Below are positions 1-7,883 of a stretch of DNA of 64,000 nt, in pieces. Within the stretch, counting starts at the first letter, position 1; each line of letters starts with the position of its first letter. Source of the stretch: Clostridium aceticum (GTDB lineage Bacteria; Bacillota; Clostridia; Peptostreptococcales; Natronincolaceae). The translations under genes and the position numbers were made by a program. Location: NCBI RefSeq assembly GCF_001042715.1, contig NZ_CP009687.1:496001-560000 (forward strand), read 5' to 3'. A model generated the notes under the pieces. It was not told where the DNA came from, did not search any database, and saw only the letters and a program-made list of their open reading frames with translations.

Positions 1-1746
1 CCTAGTGATGTTCCGCCTAAAATTCTTACCTATCAAGGTAGTGGCAGAACCATGCTCCCCATCGCATTTCTTAGAGAACTAGGTTTAAAAGTAGAATGGA
101 ACGAAAGTACTAGAACCGTGTCTGTAGAGGGAAAAAAGCCAACTTACAAGACGATGACAGGTATACAAGTGAATACCGTTGGAAATACTACTGAAATTCG
201 TGTTAAGGGAGACCAACAACTGACCTATACTACCTCCGAATTGAGTAATCCTGCAAGAGTTGTATTTAACTTTGTAGATACAAAGTTTGATTTAGCCAAT
301 AAAAGCGACCTATTACCAAATGGTACCCTACAGGTCCAAGTAAATGGAAACGGGATTAGAAGTGTTAGAGCAGCACAGTTTGAGTTGAACCCCATGACAA
401 CAAGAGTGACGATAGAATTAGATAATATGGCAAAACCTGAAGTGTCTTATGATAATAAGACAAATGAAACGGTAATTCAATTTGTGACTGAAGAAGTCAA
501 TAAAAGCTATGTAAAGGATGTTAGAACAGAGATCTATCAAGGACGGGAAGTAATCGTTGTTCACGGGGACAATATAGTTAATCATACTGTAACAAGACTC
601 CATAATCCAGAACGTCTTATTGTAGACATACCGTCTTCCACGTTAGATCCTTCAAAGAACTTAAGGAATTTGCAGATAAATAGCAAACTCATTCAATCTA
701 TTGATGTTGCAGAGATGACCTCTAGTGAGAGTGTGAGACTGGTCATTACCCTACAGCAAAGAGAAGATTACGCTGATTATCAAAAGGTGGTTGAGAGCGA
801 TAGATTATTCCTATACCTAGAGGATATAGAAGAGAATGACTCTATCGAAGTTCTACAATACAGAGAAGTAAACAGGCAGCTTACAAGACTAGAATTTAAA
901 ACAGCTTCCTTAGTAGAATATGCTTTTAGTGTAAGAGATTACGGGAAAACTTTACAAGTTGCGATATCCAAGGAAGATATTGAGTTGCCAATAAAAACAA
1001 TAGAAATTAATGATCACCTTGTACAAAGTGTTTCTATAAGCGAAGATAGAACAACAGATCAATATATTGTTGTTGTTGCTTTACAAGAAGATATACAATA
1101 TAGAGTAGTATCTCCAAGCTATACAAGAGATTATGCAATAGAGTTTTTACCTAGAAATAACCAGCAAAGCCCGACGAAAACTCCTTTGATTGTTATCGAT
1201 CCAGGGCATGGTGGAACAGATCCGGGGGCCATATCACCTATTAGTGGGTTAATGGAAAAAGATCTTGTGTTGGATGTAGCCAAACGCTTGAATAAATTAT
1301 TGACAGAAGCTGGTTTTAACACTTACATGACAAGAGAAACAGATACTTCTGTGGCTTTAGCAGATCGTGCTAAGATAGCAAATCAGTTGCAGGCAGATTT
1401 ATTTATAAGTGTCCATGCAAATGCTGCGGGAGCTTCAACTGCTAGAGGTATTGAAAACTTATACTATCCTAGCGACATAAATCCTAATGATCATCGACCT
1501 AACAAAAAATTAGCAGAGATTTTCCAGAGAGAAATGGTTAAGGTAACCGGAGCTCATAGTAGAAATATTGTGGCAAGAGATAAACTAGTGGTGTTAAGAG
1601 ATACAACTATGCCAGCTGTATTAAGTGAAATAGGGTTTTTAACAAATGCTGAGGAAGTGGCAAGACTGGCTACTTCGGAATATAGGCAGTTGGTAGCGGA
1701 AGGAATGTTTCAAGGGATTGTTAAGTATTTTGAAGAGGTAAAATAG
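1..1746 (+). CDS. N-acetylmuramoyl-L-alanine amidase with AMIN domains (5' end outside window)
   Basis: Cell-wall hydrolase that cleaves the amide between N-acetylmuramic acid and the peptide stem. The frame is open from base 1: codons before the first ATG (base 52) encode a copper-amine-oxidase-like stalk motif (GRTMLPIAFLRELG) that continues through that ATG, so the gene starts upstream of the window. AMIN-like beta domains fill roughly bases 150-1150. The C-terminal Amidase_3 domain has the zinc and catalytic residues expected: His in DPGHGG (about 1207), Glu in LMEKD (about 1254), His in SVHAN (about 1412) and Glu in LSEIGF (about 1627). The AMIN part probably anchors the enzyme to the envelope. 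An intrinsic terminator follows the stop. Family call is firm; the exact physiological role (growth, separation or sporulation) is not. Confidence 0.9.
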   Translation, partial: PSDVPPKILTYQGSGRTMLPIAFLRELGLKVEWNESTRTVSVEGKKPTYKTMTGIQVNTVGNTTEIRVKGDQQLTYTTSELSNPARVVFNFVDTKFDLANKSDLLPNGTLQVQVNGNGIRSVRAAQFELNPMTTRVTIELDNMAKPEVSYDNKTNETVIQFVTEEVNKSYVKDVRTEIYQGREVIVVHGDNIVNHTVTRLHNPERLIVDIPSSTLDPSKNLRNLQINSKLIQSIDVAEMTSSESVRLVITLQQREDYADYQKVVESDRLFLYLEDIEENDSIEVLQYREVNRQLTRLEFKTASLVEYAFSVRDYGKTLQVAISKEDIELPIKTIEINDHLVQSVSISEDRTTDQYIVVVALQEDIQYRVVSPSYTRDYAIEFLPRNNQQSPTKTPLIVIDPGHGGTDPGAISPISGLMEKDLVLDVAKRLNKLLTEAGFNTYMTRETDTSVALADRAKIANQLQADLFISVHANAAGASTARGIENLYYPSDINPNDHRPNKKLAEIFQREMVKVTGAHSRNIVARDKLVVLRDTTMPAVLSEIGFLTNAEEVARLATSEYRQLVAEGMFQGIVKYFEEVK

Positions 1747-1754
1747 AAATAATA

Positions 1755-1787
1755 AATGGACAGAGGAATCCTCTGTCCATTCTTTGT
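1755..1787 (+). terminator. Intrinsic terminator after the amidase
   Basis: A 12-bp perfect stem (1755-1766 with 1770-1781) closes a three-base AAT loop and is followed by a short T-rich stretch. It lies just after the amidase stop codon. Confidence 0.75.
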
Positions 1788-1855
1788 GCGTGTGAAGTTG
1801 GATACTTTACTGGGTATATAGGATAACAGAAAGAATATTTATAGGAGGTTTAAAT

Positions 1856-2377
1856 ATGGAGGGGATTTTGGGTTACTTGTTTATTTACTTTGCTAAGGTT
1901 TCTGACGTTACATTAGCAACTATTCGTATGATTATGGTAGTAAAGGGAAGGCGTATTCAGGCAGCCTTGATAGGATTTGTAGAGATCATTATCTATATAA
2001 TGGCTATAGGAAAAGTACTGACAGAGTTAAACAATCCTGTGAACGTGATTGCTTATGCCTTGGGATTTGCTAGTGGTAATTATATGGGGATTTTTGTAGA
2101 AGAAAAAATGGCACTAGGCAGTATCATAGTTCAGGTGATTTCTTTAGGGAATTCTATGTATTTGGTAGAAAAACTTAGGGCAGAAGGTTTTGGGGTTACA
2201 GTAGTTGAAGGTTATGGAAGAGAGGGAATGCAGCATCTATTGAATATAATGATGCAAAGAAAAAACTTGCCAAAGCTCTATAGAATTATAGATGAGCATG
2301 ATAAAAAAGCTTTTGTTACCATTACCGATGCTAGGTCAATAAGAGGAGGATACTTCACACGCTTTAAAAGAAGATAA
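1856..2377 (+). CDS. UPF0316/DUF2179-type membrane protein (copy 1)
   Basis: A 173-residue protein with about three hydrophobic segments in the first 95 residues and a soluble C-terminal DUF2179-like domain. The start is set by AGGAGG five to ten bases upstream of the ATG. Features shared with the family are the small N-terminal membrane part, a G-x2-G-x3-E-E-K-x-A-L-G stretch and a C-terminal domain containing VTITDA. No function has been established for the family, so none is assigned. A divergent second copy lies at 19979-20518, sharing the GNRIEEQLALG-type motif. The gene stands alone between the amidase terminator and gerM. Confidence 0.85.
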   Translation: MEGILGYLFIYFAKVSDVTLATIRMIMVVKGRRIQAALIGFVEIIIYIMAIGKVLTELNNPVNVIAYALGFASGNYMGIFVEEKMALGSIIVQVISLGNSMYLVEKLRAEGFGVTVVEGYGREGMQHLLNIMMQRKNLPKLYRIIDEHDKKAFVTITDARSIRGGYFTRFKRR

Positions 2378-2457
2378 ATGAAGAATAGTAGCATACCCTT
2401 TATAATATAATGTTATAGAAGAATTCGGTATTATATTGTTAAGGGGGACGAAGATGT

Positions 2458-3468
2458 ATGAAATTTTATAAGCTGTTGGCTGTTAGTGTGGTACTATGTA
2501 TGATCATCGCCTTAACAGGCTGCAAAAATCCCATTGCTAACCTAATACAAGAAAAAGAAGATTTGGAGACTTCTTATGTTAGTTATCTCATTGATCAAGA
2601 AGGCTTTGTGGACTTTGAAAATGAAGGTTTAAGAAGAACAGTACTTTACTATAGAGATGAAAAGGGATTTATCGTCCCTGTAATGAGAAAAATACCTTGG
2701 GATGAGGGAATTGCTCAAGCTGCAATAAACCAGTTGATAGATCGACCAGTATTAAGAGAGGACTTAGCTGCTATTGGTTTAAAACCAGTGCTGCCAGCAG
2801 GAACAGAGATTATTGGCATGTCTATACGAGATGGTTTATGTACAGTTGACTTTAATGAAAATATTTTGACTTATCATAATGAGGTAGATGAGAGGACCAT
2901 AGTTCAATCCATCGTCTATACTTTAACGGAATTTGAAAGCATTGATAATGTACAAATACTGGTGGAGGGAGCTGCCCCTAAAAAACTTACATATGGCACA
3001 AATATTACAGAACCTCTAGAAAGAGAAAACATTAATTTAGCTGGTGTCCTGCAGGAAGAGAGTATTCCAGTTGTCGTATACTATAAAGGAACCACCAATG
3101 GAGAAGAATCCTTTTTTGTTCCCGTGACAAAGGGAATAAGTGCTTTAAAGGCAGATATTAAGTCAGCTCTAATAGCATTGTTGGAGGGAGCTCCAGAAAA
3201 CAGTGGATTATATAGTGAAATTCCCTTTGGTACCTCTGTGAATGATGTATATGTTAAAGATGGAGTAGCCTATATAGATTTTTCTGAGGAGATTAAAAGA
3301 ATGCCAGAAAATGCAAGACATCAGCAGTCACTCATCTATGAATTAGGATTGACGCTTAAAGAAATAGAGCCTACGATAACGCAAGTAAGAATACTATCCA
3401 ATGGTACAGAAATACAGTTAAGTAGTGATGTGAGCTTAAACTTACCCTATTTCTCAAATGAATTTTAA
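2458..3468 (+). CDS. GerM-like lipoprotein with two GerMN domains
   Basis: Predicted lipoprotein of 336 residues. A hydrophobic N-terminus ends in the lipobox LTGC (Cys about residue 22). Two GerMN repeats are visible at roughly 90-175 and 240-320, each with a [G/A]-x-C/A-x-[V/I]-D-F core (CTVDF and AYIDF). This tandem arrangement is that of GerM, a sporulation/germination lipoprotein that associates with engulfment complexes in Bacillus. The ATG at 2458 has an AAGGGGGA ribosome site nine bases upstream; an ATG four bases earlier is in another frame. A strong terminator follows. Confidence 0.85.
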   Translation: MKFYKLLAVSVVLCMIIALTGCKNPIANLIQEKEDLETSYVSYLIDQEGFVDFENEGLRRTVLYYRDEKGFIVPVMRKIPWDEGIAQAAINQLIDRPVLREDLAAIGLKPVLPAGTEIIGMSIRDGLCTVDFNENILTYHNEVDERTIVQSIVYTLTEFESIDNVQILVEGAAPKKLTYGTNITEPLERENINLAGVLQEESIPVVVYYKGTTNGEESFFVPVTKGISALKADIKSALIALLEGAPENSGLYSEIPFGTSVNDVYVKDGVAYIDFSEEIKRMPENARHQQSLIYELGLTLKEIEPTITQVRILSNGTEIQLSSDVSLNLPYFSNEF

Positions 3469-3480
3469 AATTTGGTACCA

Positions 3481-3516
3481 AAAGCAGGAGAAGAAGTATG
3501 TTCTCCTGCTTTTTAT
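3481..3516 (+). terminator. Intrinsic terminator after gerM-like gene
   Basis: Perfect 12-bp stem (3481-3492 with 3501-3512), eight-base loop, run of T immediately after. Confidence 0.9.
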
Positions 3517-3546
3517 GGAAATAAAAAGAAAAATTTTGGGAAAACT

Positions 3547-3575
3547 TTTATAGAAAAAGAAAAGTGTGATACAAT
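3547..3575 (+). promoter_or_regulatory. Candidate sigma-A promoter of rph operon
   Basis: TTTATA at 3547-3552 and TACAAT at 3570-3575 are separated by 17 bases, about 60 bases upstream of the rph start. The -10 is good and the -35 weak. Confidence 0.35.
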
Positions 3576-3635
3576 ACAACTTAGAAAGTTACATATTTTT
3601 CTACTAACCTAAGAATTGAAGAGAGGAAGATTTAT

Positions 3636-4412
3636 TTGAATAGAATAGATGGAAGAAACTACGATGAATTAAGACCTGTAAAGTTTACAAAAAACTATAC
3701 AAAACAGGCTCAAGGCTCTGTATTAGTAGAGATGGGGGAAACAAGAGTCATATGTACTGCTATGATTGAAGAAAAGGTACCGCCATTTTTAAAAAATACA
3801 GGTAAGGGCTGGATTACTGCTGAGTACTCCATGCTGCCTAGTTCTACCCAAACCCGAAAAATAAGAGAATCCTCTAGAGGGAAGGTTGAAGGAAGAACGC
3901 AAGAAATCCAAAGATTGATAGGACGAGCTCTACGGTCAGTAGTAGATTTAGATAGTATGGGAGAAAGAACGATATGGATTGATTGCGATGTGATTCAGGC
4001 AGATGGTGGTACTAGAACAGCATCAATTACAGGAGCCTTTGTAGCATTAGTAGAGGCTGTCAATTTGTTAATGGAAAAGGGAACTTTGCAAGAATTTCCT
4101 ATAAAAAGCTTTGTTTCAGCTATTAGCGTAGGTATCGTAGACGATAAAGCTGTACTGGACTTGTGCTATGAAGAAGACTCCAAGGCAAAAGTAGATATGA
4201 ATGTTGTTATGACAGATAAAGGAGAGTTTATCGAAGTACAGGGTACAGGAGAAGAAGCCCCTTTTTCTAAAAAAGACCTAATGGAACTGCTAACCTTGGC
4301 GGAAAAAGGTAATAGTGAATTGTTAGCTTTACAAAAATCTATATTGGGAGAAATAGCAGACAAGGTGAAAAGTACTGCTGATGGGGTTGCGGAGGAGAAA
4401 AATGAAAAGTAA
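3636..4412 (+). CDS. rph: Ribonuclease PH
   Basis: Phosphorolytic 3'-5' exoribonuclease that trims tRNA 3' ends, 258 residues, normal for the family. The N-terminal RxDGR motif, the phosphate-binding region around [15 protein letters not shown] and the acidic pair in [15 protein letters not shown] are present. The start codon is TTG at 3636, preceded by GAGAGGAAG at 3621-3629; no ATG fits. First gene of a three-gene operon with the XTP/dITP pyrophosphatase (overlap 11 bases) and a metallophosphatase. The rph-rdgB pairing is common in Clostridia and supports both calls. Confidence 0.95.
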   Translation: MNRIDGRNYDELRPVKFTKNYTKQAQGSVLVEMGETRVICTAMIEEKVPPFLKNTGKGWITAEYSMLPSSTQTRKIRESSRGKVEGRTQEIQRLIGRALRSVVDLDSMGERTIWIDCDVIQADGGTRTASITGAFVALVEAVNLLMEKGTLQEFPIKSFVSAISVGIVDDKAVLDLCYEEDSKAKVDMNVVMTDKGEFIEVQGTGEEAPFSKKDLMELLTLAEKGNSELLALQKSILGEIADKVKSTADGVAEEKNEK

Positions 4413-5016
4413 TATTGCTGTTATTGCTACAGGTAATTCCCACAAGTTGCAAGAGATAGGGGAAATCTTAAAGGGCTTTAACTTAGAAATAAAGTCTATG
4501 CAGGATGTAAATCTACAGGGACTAGAAATTATAGAGAGTGGTACTACCTTTGAGGAAAATGCTTTAATCAAAGCCAAAACAGTTATGGAGAAGACAGGAT
4601 ATATGGCTATAGCAGACGATTCAGGTCTAGAGGTAGAGTATTTAGACTGCCAACCGGGGGTCTATTCCTCAAGATTTGCTGGAGAAAAAGCTACAGACGA
4701 GGAAAATAACGAAAAGTTACTTAGACTATTGAAGGATGTCCCCCTATCAGGCCGAAGAGCTAGGTTTGTGTGTGTAATAGCTGTCGTCATGCCGGATGGT
4801 GAAAACTTTACTGTGCGAGGAGAACTTTATGGTGTGATTGGATTTGAGCTTAAAGGCCAAGAAGGCTTTGGATATGATCCTTTATTTATGCCTAGAGGAT
4901 ACGACGGTCTAAGTTTGGCGGAAATAGGCTTACAAGAAAAAAATAAGATTAGTCATCGTGCTAAAGCTCTAGAACAAATGAAGAAGACTTTTACGGAAAG
5001 ATTAAGAGGTGAATAG
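4402..5016 (+). CDS. rdgB: XTP/dITP diphosphatase (Ham1/RdgB family)
   Basis: House-cleaning enzyme that hydrolyses XTP, dITP and ITP to monophosphates. Diagnostic motifs are [11 protein letters not shown] at the N-terminus, the ADDSGLEV active-site loop, [10 protein letters not shown] and the C-terminal SHRAKAL. An upstream in-frame ATG exists at 4381 but lacks a ribosome site; GGAGGAG ends six bases before the ATG at 4402, and starting there gives the [13 protein letters not shown]-terminus typical of the family. The gene overlaps the 3' end of rph by 11 bases and is followed within two bases by the phosphodiesterase, so all three are translationally coupled. Confidence 0.93.
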   Translation: MKSNIAVIATGNSHKLQEIGEILKGFNLEIKSMQDVNLQGLEIIESGTTFEENALIKAKTVMEKTGYMAIADDSGLEVEYLDCQPGVYSSRFAGEKATDEENNEKLLRLLKDVPLSGRRARFVCVIAVVMPDGENFTVRGELYGVIGFELKGQEGFGYDPLFMPRGYDGLSLAEIGLQEKNKISHRAKALEQMKKTFTERLRGE

Positions 5017-5017
5017 T

Positions 5018-5494
5018 TTGAAAATAGCTGTATTAGGAGATAGTCATGGGCAGACGGAGAATATCGATTGGGCTATGGAATCTATTGCTGCTGAAGATAT
5101 AGATTATATTATTCATACGGGAGATAATTTTGATGATATGAAATATATTGCTGAAAACTCTGATGTTAAAACGATCGGAGTAAGGGGCAACTATGATACT
5201 CATCCGGAGGGAAAAGATGAACTGTTAGAAACATTCGGAGAAAAAAAGTTCTTTGTTACCCACGGACATCGATATGGAGTAAAATATGGATTAGAGAAAA
5301 TCTTTTATAGGGGAAAAGAGCTAGAGGCAGATGTTGTGATTTTCGGACATAGCCATGTACCACATTACTCTATAGAAGAGGGAATGATCCTACTAAATCC
5401 TGGCAGTATCTCTATACCAAGGGGGAATTCTTCAAAATGCTATGCTATTATCACCATTGATGAGGATATTTCTGTTGCGTTTGTGGAGTTATGA
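5018..5494 (+). CDS. YfcE/MJ0936-family metallophosphoesterase
   Basis: Small phosphodiesterase of the calcineurin-like superfamily. All metal-ligand blocks are visible: GDSHG, HTGDN, RGNYD, THGHRYG and FGHSHVP. Such proteins hydrolyse phosphodiesters in vitro; natural substrates are usually unknown. Two starts are possible: GTG at 5009 and TTG at 5018. AGAGGTG at 5005-5011 lies six bases before the TTG and would overlap the GTG, so TTG is preferred; it begins one base after the rdgB stop. Third gene of the rph operon. Confidence 0.9.
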   Translation: MKIAVLGDSHGQTENIDWAMESIAAEDIDYIIHTGDNFDDMKYIAENSDVKTIGVRGNYDTHPEGKDELLETFGEKKFFVTHGHRYGVKYGLEKIFYRGKELEADVVIFGHSHVPHYSIEEGMILLNPGSISIPRGNSSKCYAIITIDEDISVAFVEL

Positions 5495-5497
5495 TTG

Positions 5498-5533
5498 AGT
5501 TCCTATAGGGCTTGTATATGTCCTATAGGAACT
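5498..5533. repeat. Imperfectly terminating hairpin after the phosphodiesterase
   Basis: A 12-bp inverted repeat (AGTTCCTATAGG at 5498-5509, its complement at 5522-5533). No T-run follows, so it is either a poor terminator or an mRNA 3'-end stabiliser. Confidence 0.5.
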
Positions 5534-5655
5534 TGAACGAAGATAAAGGTATTGTATTGTCTATAGACTATTTAATAATTAGGAGAAAATTAAAGAATAA
5601 AGGAGTATAATTTTAAGAACAAGGGGAAATCCTTAGTAATAACAAAATGAATTTA

Positions 5656-5684
5656 TTGACTTGTAGCGTTATTATAGGTATACT
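5656..5684 (+). promoter_or_regulatory. tRNA operon promoter P1
   Basis: TTGACT (5656-5661), 17-base spacer, TATACT (5679-5684): a near-consensus sigma-A promoter about 100 bases upstream of the first tRNA. Confidence 0.8.
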
Positions 5685-5728
5685 ATATCTTGTCCTTCAA
5701 AAAAGAAGGAGGTCAAACTAAAAAAGCG

Positions 5729-5757
5729 TTGACTTTTATAGTTTGATGTGATAAGAT
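5729..5757 (+). promoter_or_regulatory. tRNA operon promoter P2
   Basis: TTGACT (5729-5734), 17-base spacer, TAAGAT (5752-5757). It lies about 25 bases upstream of the first tRNA and forms a tandem pair with P1. Confidence 0.65.
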
Positions 5758-5782
5758 ATTATAGCGTTAAAAAAACAATGAT

Positions 5783-5856
5783 GCGGGTGTAGTTCAGTGG
5801 TAGAACTTCAGCCTTCCAAGCTGACCGCGAGGGTTCGATTCCCTTCACCCGCTCCA
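5783..5856 (+). tRNA. tRNA-Gly (anticodon TCC)
   Basis: Full cloverleaf: acceptor GCGGGTG pairs with CACCCGC, anticodon loop CTTCCAA, T loop TTCGATT, CCA encoded. First of six tandem tRNAs. Confidence 0.97.
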
Positions 5857-5866
5857 ATTAAAATAT

Positions 5867-5943
5867 GTACCCATAGCTCAGCTGGATAGAGCATCGCCCT
5901 TCTAAGGCGAGAGTCCGGGGTTCGAATCCCTGTGGGTACGCCA
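5867..5943 (+). tRNA. tRNA-Arg (anticodon TCT)
   Basis: Acceptor GTACCCA pairs with TGGGTAC; anticodon loop CTTCTAA in a TCGCC/GGCGA stem; CCA encoded. It reads AGA, the dominant Arg codon of this low-GC genome. Confidence 0.97.
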
Positions 5944-5952
5944 CTTTATTAT

Positions 5953-6029
5953 GGTGGGTGTAGTCAAGTGGTTAAGACACAGGATTGTGGCTCCTGCATG
6001 CGTGGGTTCGAATCCCATCATCCACCCCA
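5953..6029 (+). tRNA. tRNA-His (anticodon GTG)
   Basis: Acceptor GTGGGTG pairs with CATCCAC; anticodon loop TTGTGGC; an extra 5' G (5953) faces discriminator C6026, the His identity pair. CCA encoded. Confidence 0.97.
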
Positions 6030-6047
6030 AGTTAAAGATATAAATAA

Positions 6048-6123
6048 TGGGATATAGCCAAGCCGGTAAGGCAACGGACTTTGACTCCGTCATCCGCAGG
6101 TTCGAGTCCTGCTATCCCAGCCA
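6048..6123 (+). tRNA. tRNA-Gln (anticodon TTG)
   Basis: Acceptor TGGGATA pairs with TATCCCA; anticodon loop CTTTGAC in an ACGGA/TCCGT stem; discriminator G; CCA encoded. Confidence 0.97.
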
Positions 6124-6158
6124 AATTAACTAAGGAAGGGAATAACCCCTTCTTACAT

Positions 6159-6233
6159 GCGGAAGTGGCTCAGTGGTAGAGCATCGCCTTGCCAAGGCGA
6201 GGGTCGCGGGTTCGAGTCCCGTCTTCCGCTCCA
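6159..6233 (+). tRNA. tRNA-Gly (anticodon GCC)
   Basis: Acceptor GCGGAAG pairs with CTTCCGC; anticodon loop TTGCCAA; CCA encoded. Confidence 0.97.
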
Positions 6234-6257
6234 TTAATTTTTTGCACATATAAATAT

Positions 6258-6334
6258 GCGCCCTTAGCTCAATCGGATAGAGTTGCAGACTTCGAATCTG
6301 AAGGTTGGGGGTTCGAGTCCCTCAGGGCGCGCCA
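6258..6334 (+). tRNA. tRNA-Arg (anticodon TCG)
   Basis: Acceptor GCGCCCT pairs with AGGGCGC; anticodon loop CTTCGAA. The outermost anticodon-stem pair is a G-A mismatch, the rest is regular. CCA encoded. Last tRNA of the cluster. Confidence 0.95.
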
Positions 6335-6337
6335 GTT

Positions 6338-6380
6338 AAAACCTGTAATTTCAATGATTACAGGTTTTGTTTGTTTTTGT
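6338..6380 (+). terminator. tRNA operon terminator
   Basis: A 12-bp perfect stem (6338-6349 with 6357-6368) and a T-rich tail, three bases after the last tRNA. Confidence 0.9.
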
Positions 6381-6600
6381 GTTGTTGTATTATTGGTGTA
6401 TTTTGTGCCACTGATGGTGCCACAAAATAAGTGGACACAAAAAAGAAAAAAGCCTCTATCTATGGAGAGAGATAGAAGAATAAATAGCCTGTCTGAGAAT
6501 ATTTTTTTTCAAATATTCCTGAGGCAACAAATTTTTGTTAAAGTATGCTATGATACCGGAATGTTTCTTAGAGTCAAATTTTTCAAATGCCAACACGGCT
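6381..6600. other. Gene-free junction between tRNA cluster and HEPN/MNT relic
   Basis: No gene is supported. It holds a GTGCCAC direct repeat (6405-6411 and 6417-6423) and two short hairpins. A long open frame here begins inside the tRNAs and is not credible. The position at the 3' end of a tRNA gene suits a scar of integrative DNA. Confidence 0.5.
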
Positions 6601-6726
6601 CTAACAGAATGAAAGATTGAGTAATATGACCGATTGAGGGACTGGGCACATAAGTTTAGCTGCCTCTAGATCTTCTAGGGCTTTAGCTACTCTGTACTTT
6701 GCTAATTCTATTAGCATCTCATCCAT
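6601..6726 (-). pseudogene. Truncated HEPN-domain toxin (N-terminal stub)
   Basis: An ATG at 6726 overlaps the stop of the MNT gene by eight bases and has its own AAAGGAGGGG ribosome site. It encodes MDEMLIELAKYRVAKALEDL followed by EAAKLM, the start of a HEPN-domain protein; these usually run to about 130 residues. After about 26 residues the similarity stops and the frame ends at 41 residues. In MNT/HEPN toxin-antitoxin pairs the HEPN protein is an RNase toxin. Here the RNase motif region (R-x4-6-H, normally near the C-terminus) is missing, so the toxin is dead. Family call rests on the N-terminal pattern plus gene order. Confidence 0.65.
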
Positions 6727-7075
6727 ATACTTCAATCCCCTCCTTTTGAATATTACCTAAAAACGGGAGGACACTAACCTGGCTTTTATATTTCTCTGCA
6801 CTATGGGCATATAATGAAAGGACTACATCATACTTTAAAGATAAGTCCACCATAACATCCGTCAGCTGACCTTCATAAGACTTTAGTCGTTCCTCATCTA
6901 AGCCTACTAAAATCATTACATCGATATCTGATTCTGATGTATGCTCATTTCTTGCATAAGAACCATATAAAATGATATTTTTCAAGTCGCTGCCAAAGAT
7001 CTCATCCATGCTAACAACAACTTCTTTTAATACTCTTCGAACCGTCTCACTTGAAATCCTTTCAAAATTCCTCAT
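6719..7075 (-). CDS. MNT-type nucleotidyltransferase (MntA-like antitoxin)
   Basis: A 118-residue minimal nucleotidyltransferase. The fold signature GSYARNEHTSESDIDVMIL carries the GS-x10-D-x-D catalytic motif, and a third acidic residue follows in KYDVVLSLY. In characterised MNT/HEPN systems this protein adenylylates and silences the HEPN RNase. It has a good ribosome site (GGAGGGAG) and no internal stops. Its partner, directly downstream on the same strand, is reduced to a stub, so the antitoxin has outlived the toxin. It may be a neutral leftover or may act on something else. Confidence 0.85.
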   Translation of the reverse strand: MRNFERISSETVRRVLKEVVVSMDEIFGSDLKNIILYGSYARNEHTSESDIDVMILVGLDEERLKSYEGQLTDVMVDLSLKYDVVLSLYAHSAEKYKSQVSVLPFLGNIQKEGIEVYG

Positions 7076-7327
7076 ATCTACTCCCTCCTCTATATTAAAG
7101 GTAGCTTTAGATCAATTGTAGCCATTGCTGTCACTGAAATGTCTATCACTTCTTTATCTTTATTATACCATACCTTCCCTATTTCTATAGCTTCAGGCTT
7201 TAAAAATGAAAAAGACTACGCAATGTGGGGACCTTTACAGTTGTAAGGGAAGTGGTTTTCTTCTCTTGCCTATAGAAATTATCAATAAAAAGGTTATGGG
7301 CATCTTCAGCAGGGATGTGAAGTAAAA

Positions 7328-7625
7328 TATTTATTTATCGAAGAATATAGCTCCGGGTTTTCTGTCAAGAAGATATGTATCATAAAAAGATAGTAGGCGG
7401 ATCATTAGATAGTAGAATGACTAAAGAATTAACCCTCAATGCCTTAGAGCAAATTATTACCCGTGAAAGGCCAGTTAAAGGCTTAATATTTTATTCAGAT
7501 AGAGGGCACCAGTGATTATCAAGATAAACTTAGAGAAAATGGCATAAGGTAGAGTATGAGCGTTAAGGAGACTGCTATGATAATGCTTGTACGGAATCAT
7601 TCTTTACAACGCTGAAAAAAGGAGG
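7328..7625 (+). pseudogene. IS3-family transposase (OrfB) relic
   Basis: Reading across frames recovers the catalytic core of an IS3-type DDE transposase: MYHKKIVGG, then SRMTKELTLNALEQII, LIFYSDRGHQ with the second Asp, and GDCYDNACTESFFTTLKK with the Glu. Two frameshifts and in-frame stops separate these blocks (one stop replaces the Gln of the RQSMS motif), so the gene is dead. The first Asp block is not recognisable and no complete terminal repeats were identified. Confidence 0.85.
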
Positions 7626-7758
7626 AAGCTTTATTGGTGTCCAGCTAAGTTATAGTACTCCTCTTACTGAAAAAATTGGTGTTTTATCATTACCTCAATT
7701 ATTATCTAGAAAGAGTATATTTAATCTGTTTACACAAAATTTTCTATAGGCTCAAAAT

Positions 7759-7814
7759 AAAAAAACTCCCTCCTATCAGAATTAGCATATAATTGCAGTA
7801 GGAGGGGTTTTTAT
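7759..7814 (-). terminator. Terminator of the chemoreceptor gene
   Basis: A long stem (about 7761-7775 with 7798-7812, one bulge) about 70 bases past the chemoreceptor stop on the minus strand, with T-rich sequence on that strand after the stem. It could also act in the other direction. Confidence 0.7.
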
Positions 7815-7883
7815 GAGTACATATAACCAAATCTTTGTTTTTTAATAACGGCAACTAAAGGATATTAAGGTTTATTTAAAGTA

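Larger units (their letters stand above)
7076..7883. other. Gene-poor stretch with transposon relics
   Basis: No intact gene. It contains a frameshifted IS3-family transposase fragment (listed separately), a pair of related inverted sequences at its flanks (7269-7280 and 7738-7750) and a terminator for the chemoreceptor gene. A ribosome site and ATG at 7813 open a frame of only ten codons, possibly another dead start. Confidence 0.6.

Noticed and set aside
4329-4577. Minus-strand frame overlapping rph and rdgB
   Set aside because: Shadow of two well-supported genes; no ribosome site.
5902-6093. Minus-strand frame of 63 codons across three tRNAs
   Set aside because: Antisense to tRNA-Arg, tRNA-His and tRNA-Gln; the familiar DSNPG-type peptide is a well-known artefact.
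6189-6620. Open frame of 143 codons through the tRNA cluster
   Set aside because: It starts inside tRNA-Gly, covers tRNA-Arg and its terminator, and encodes tRNA-derived residues typical of spurious calls.
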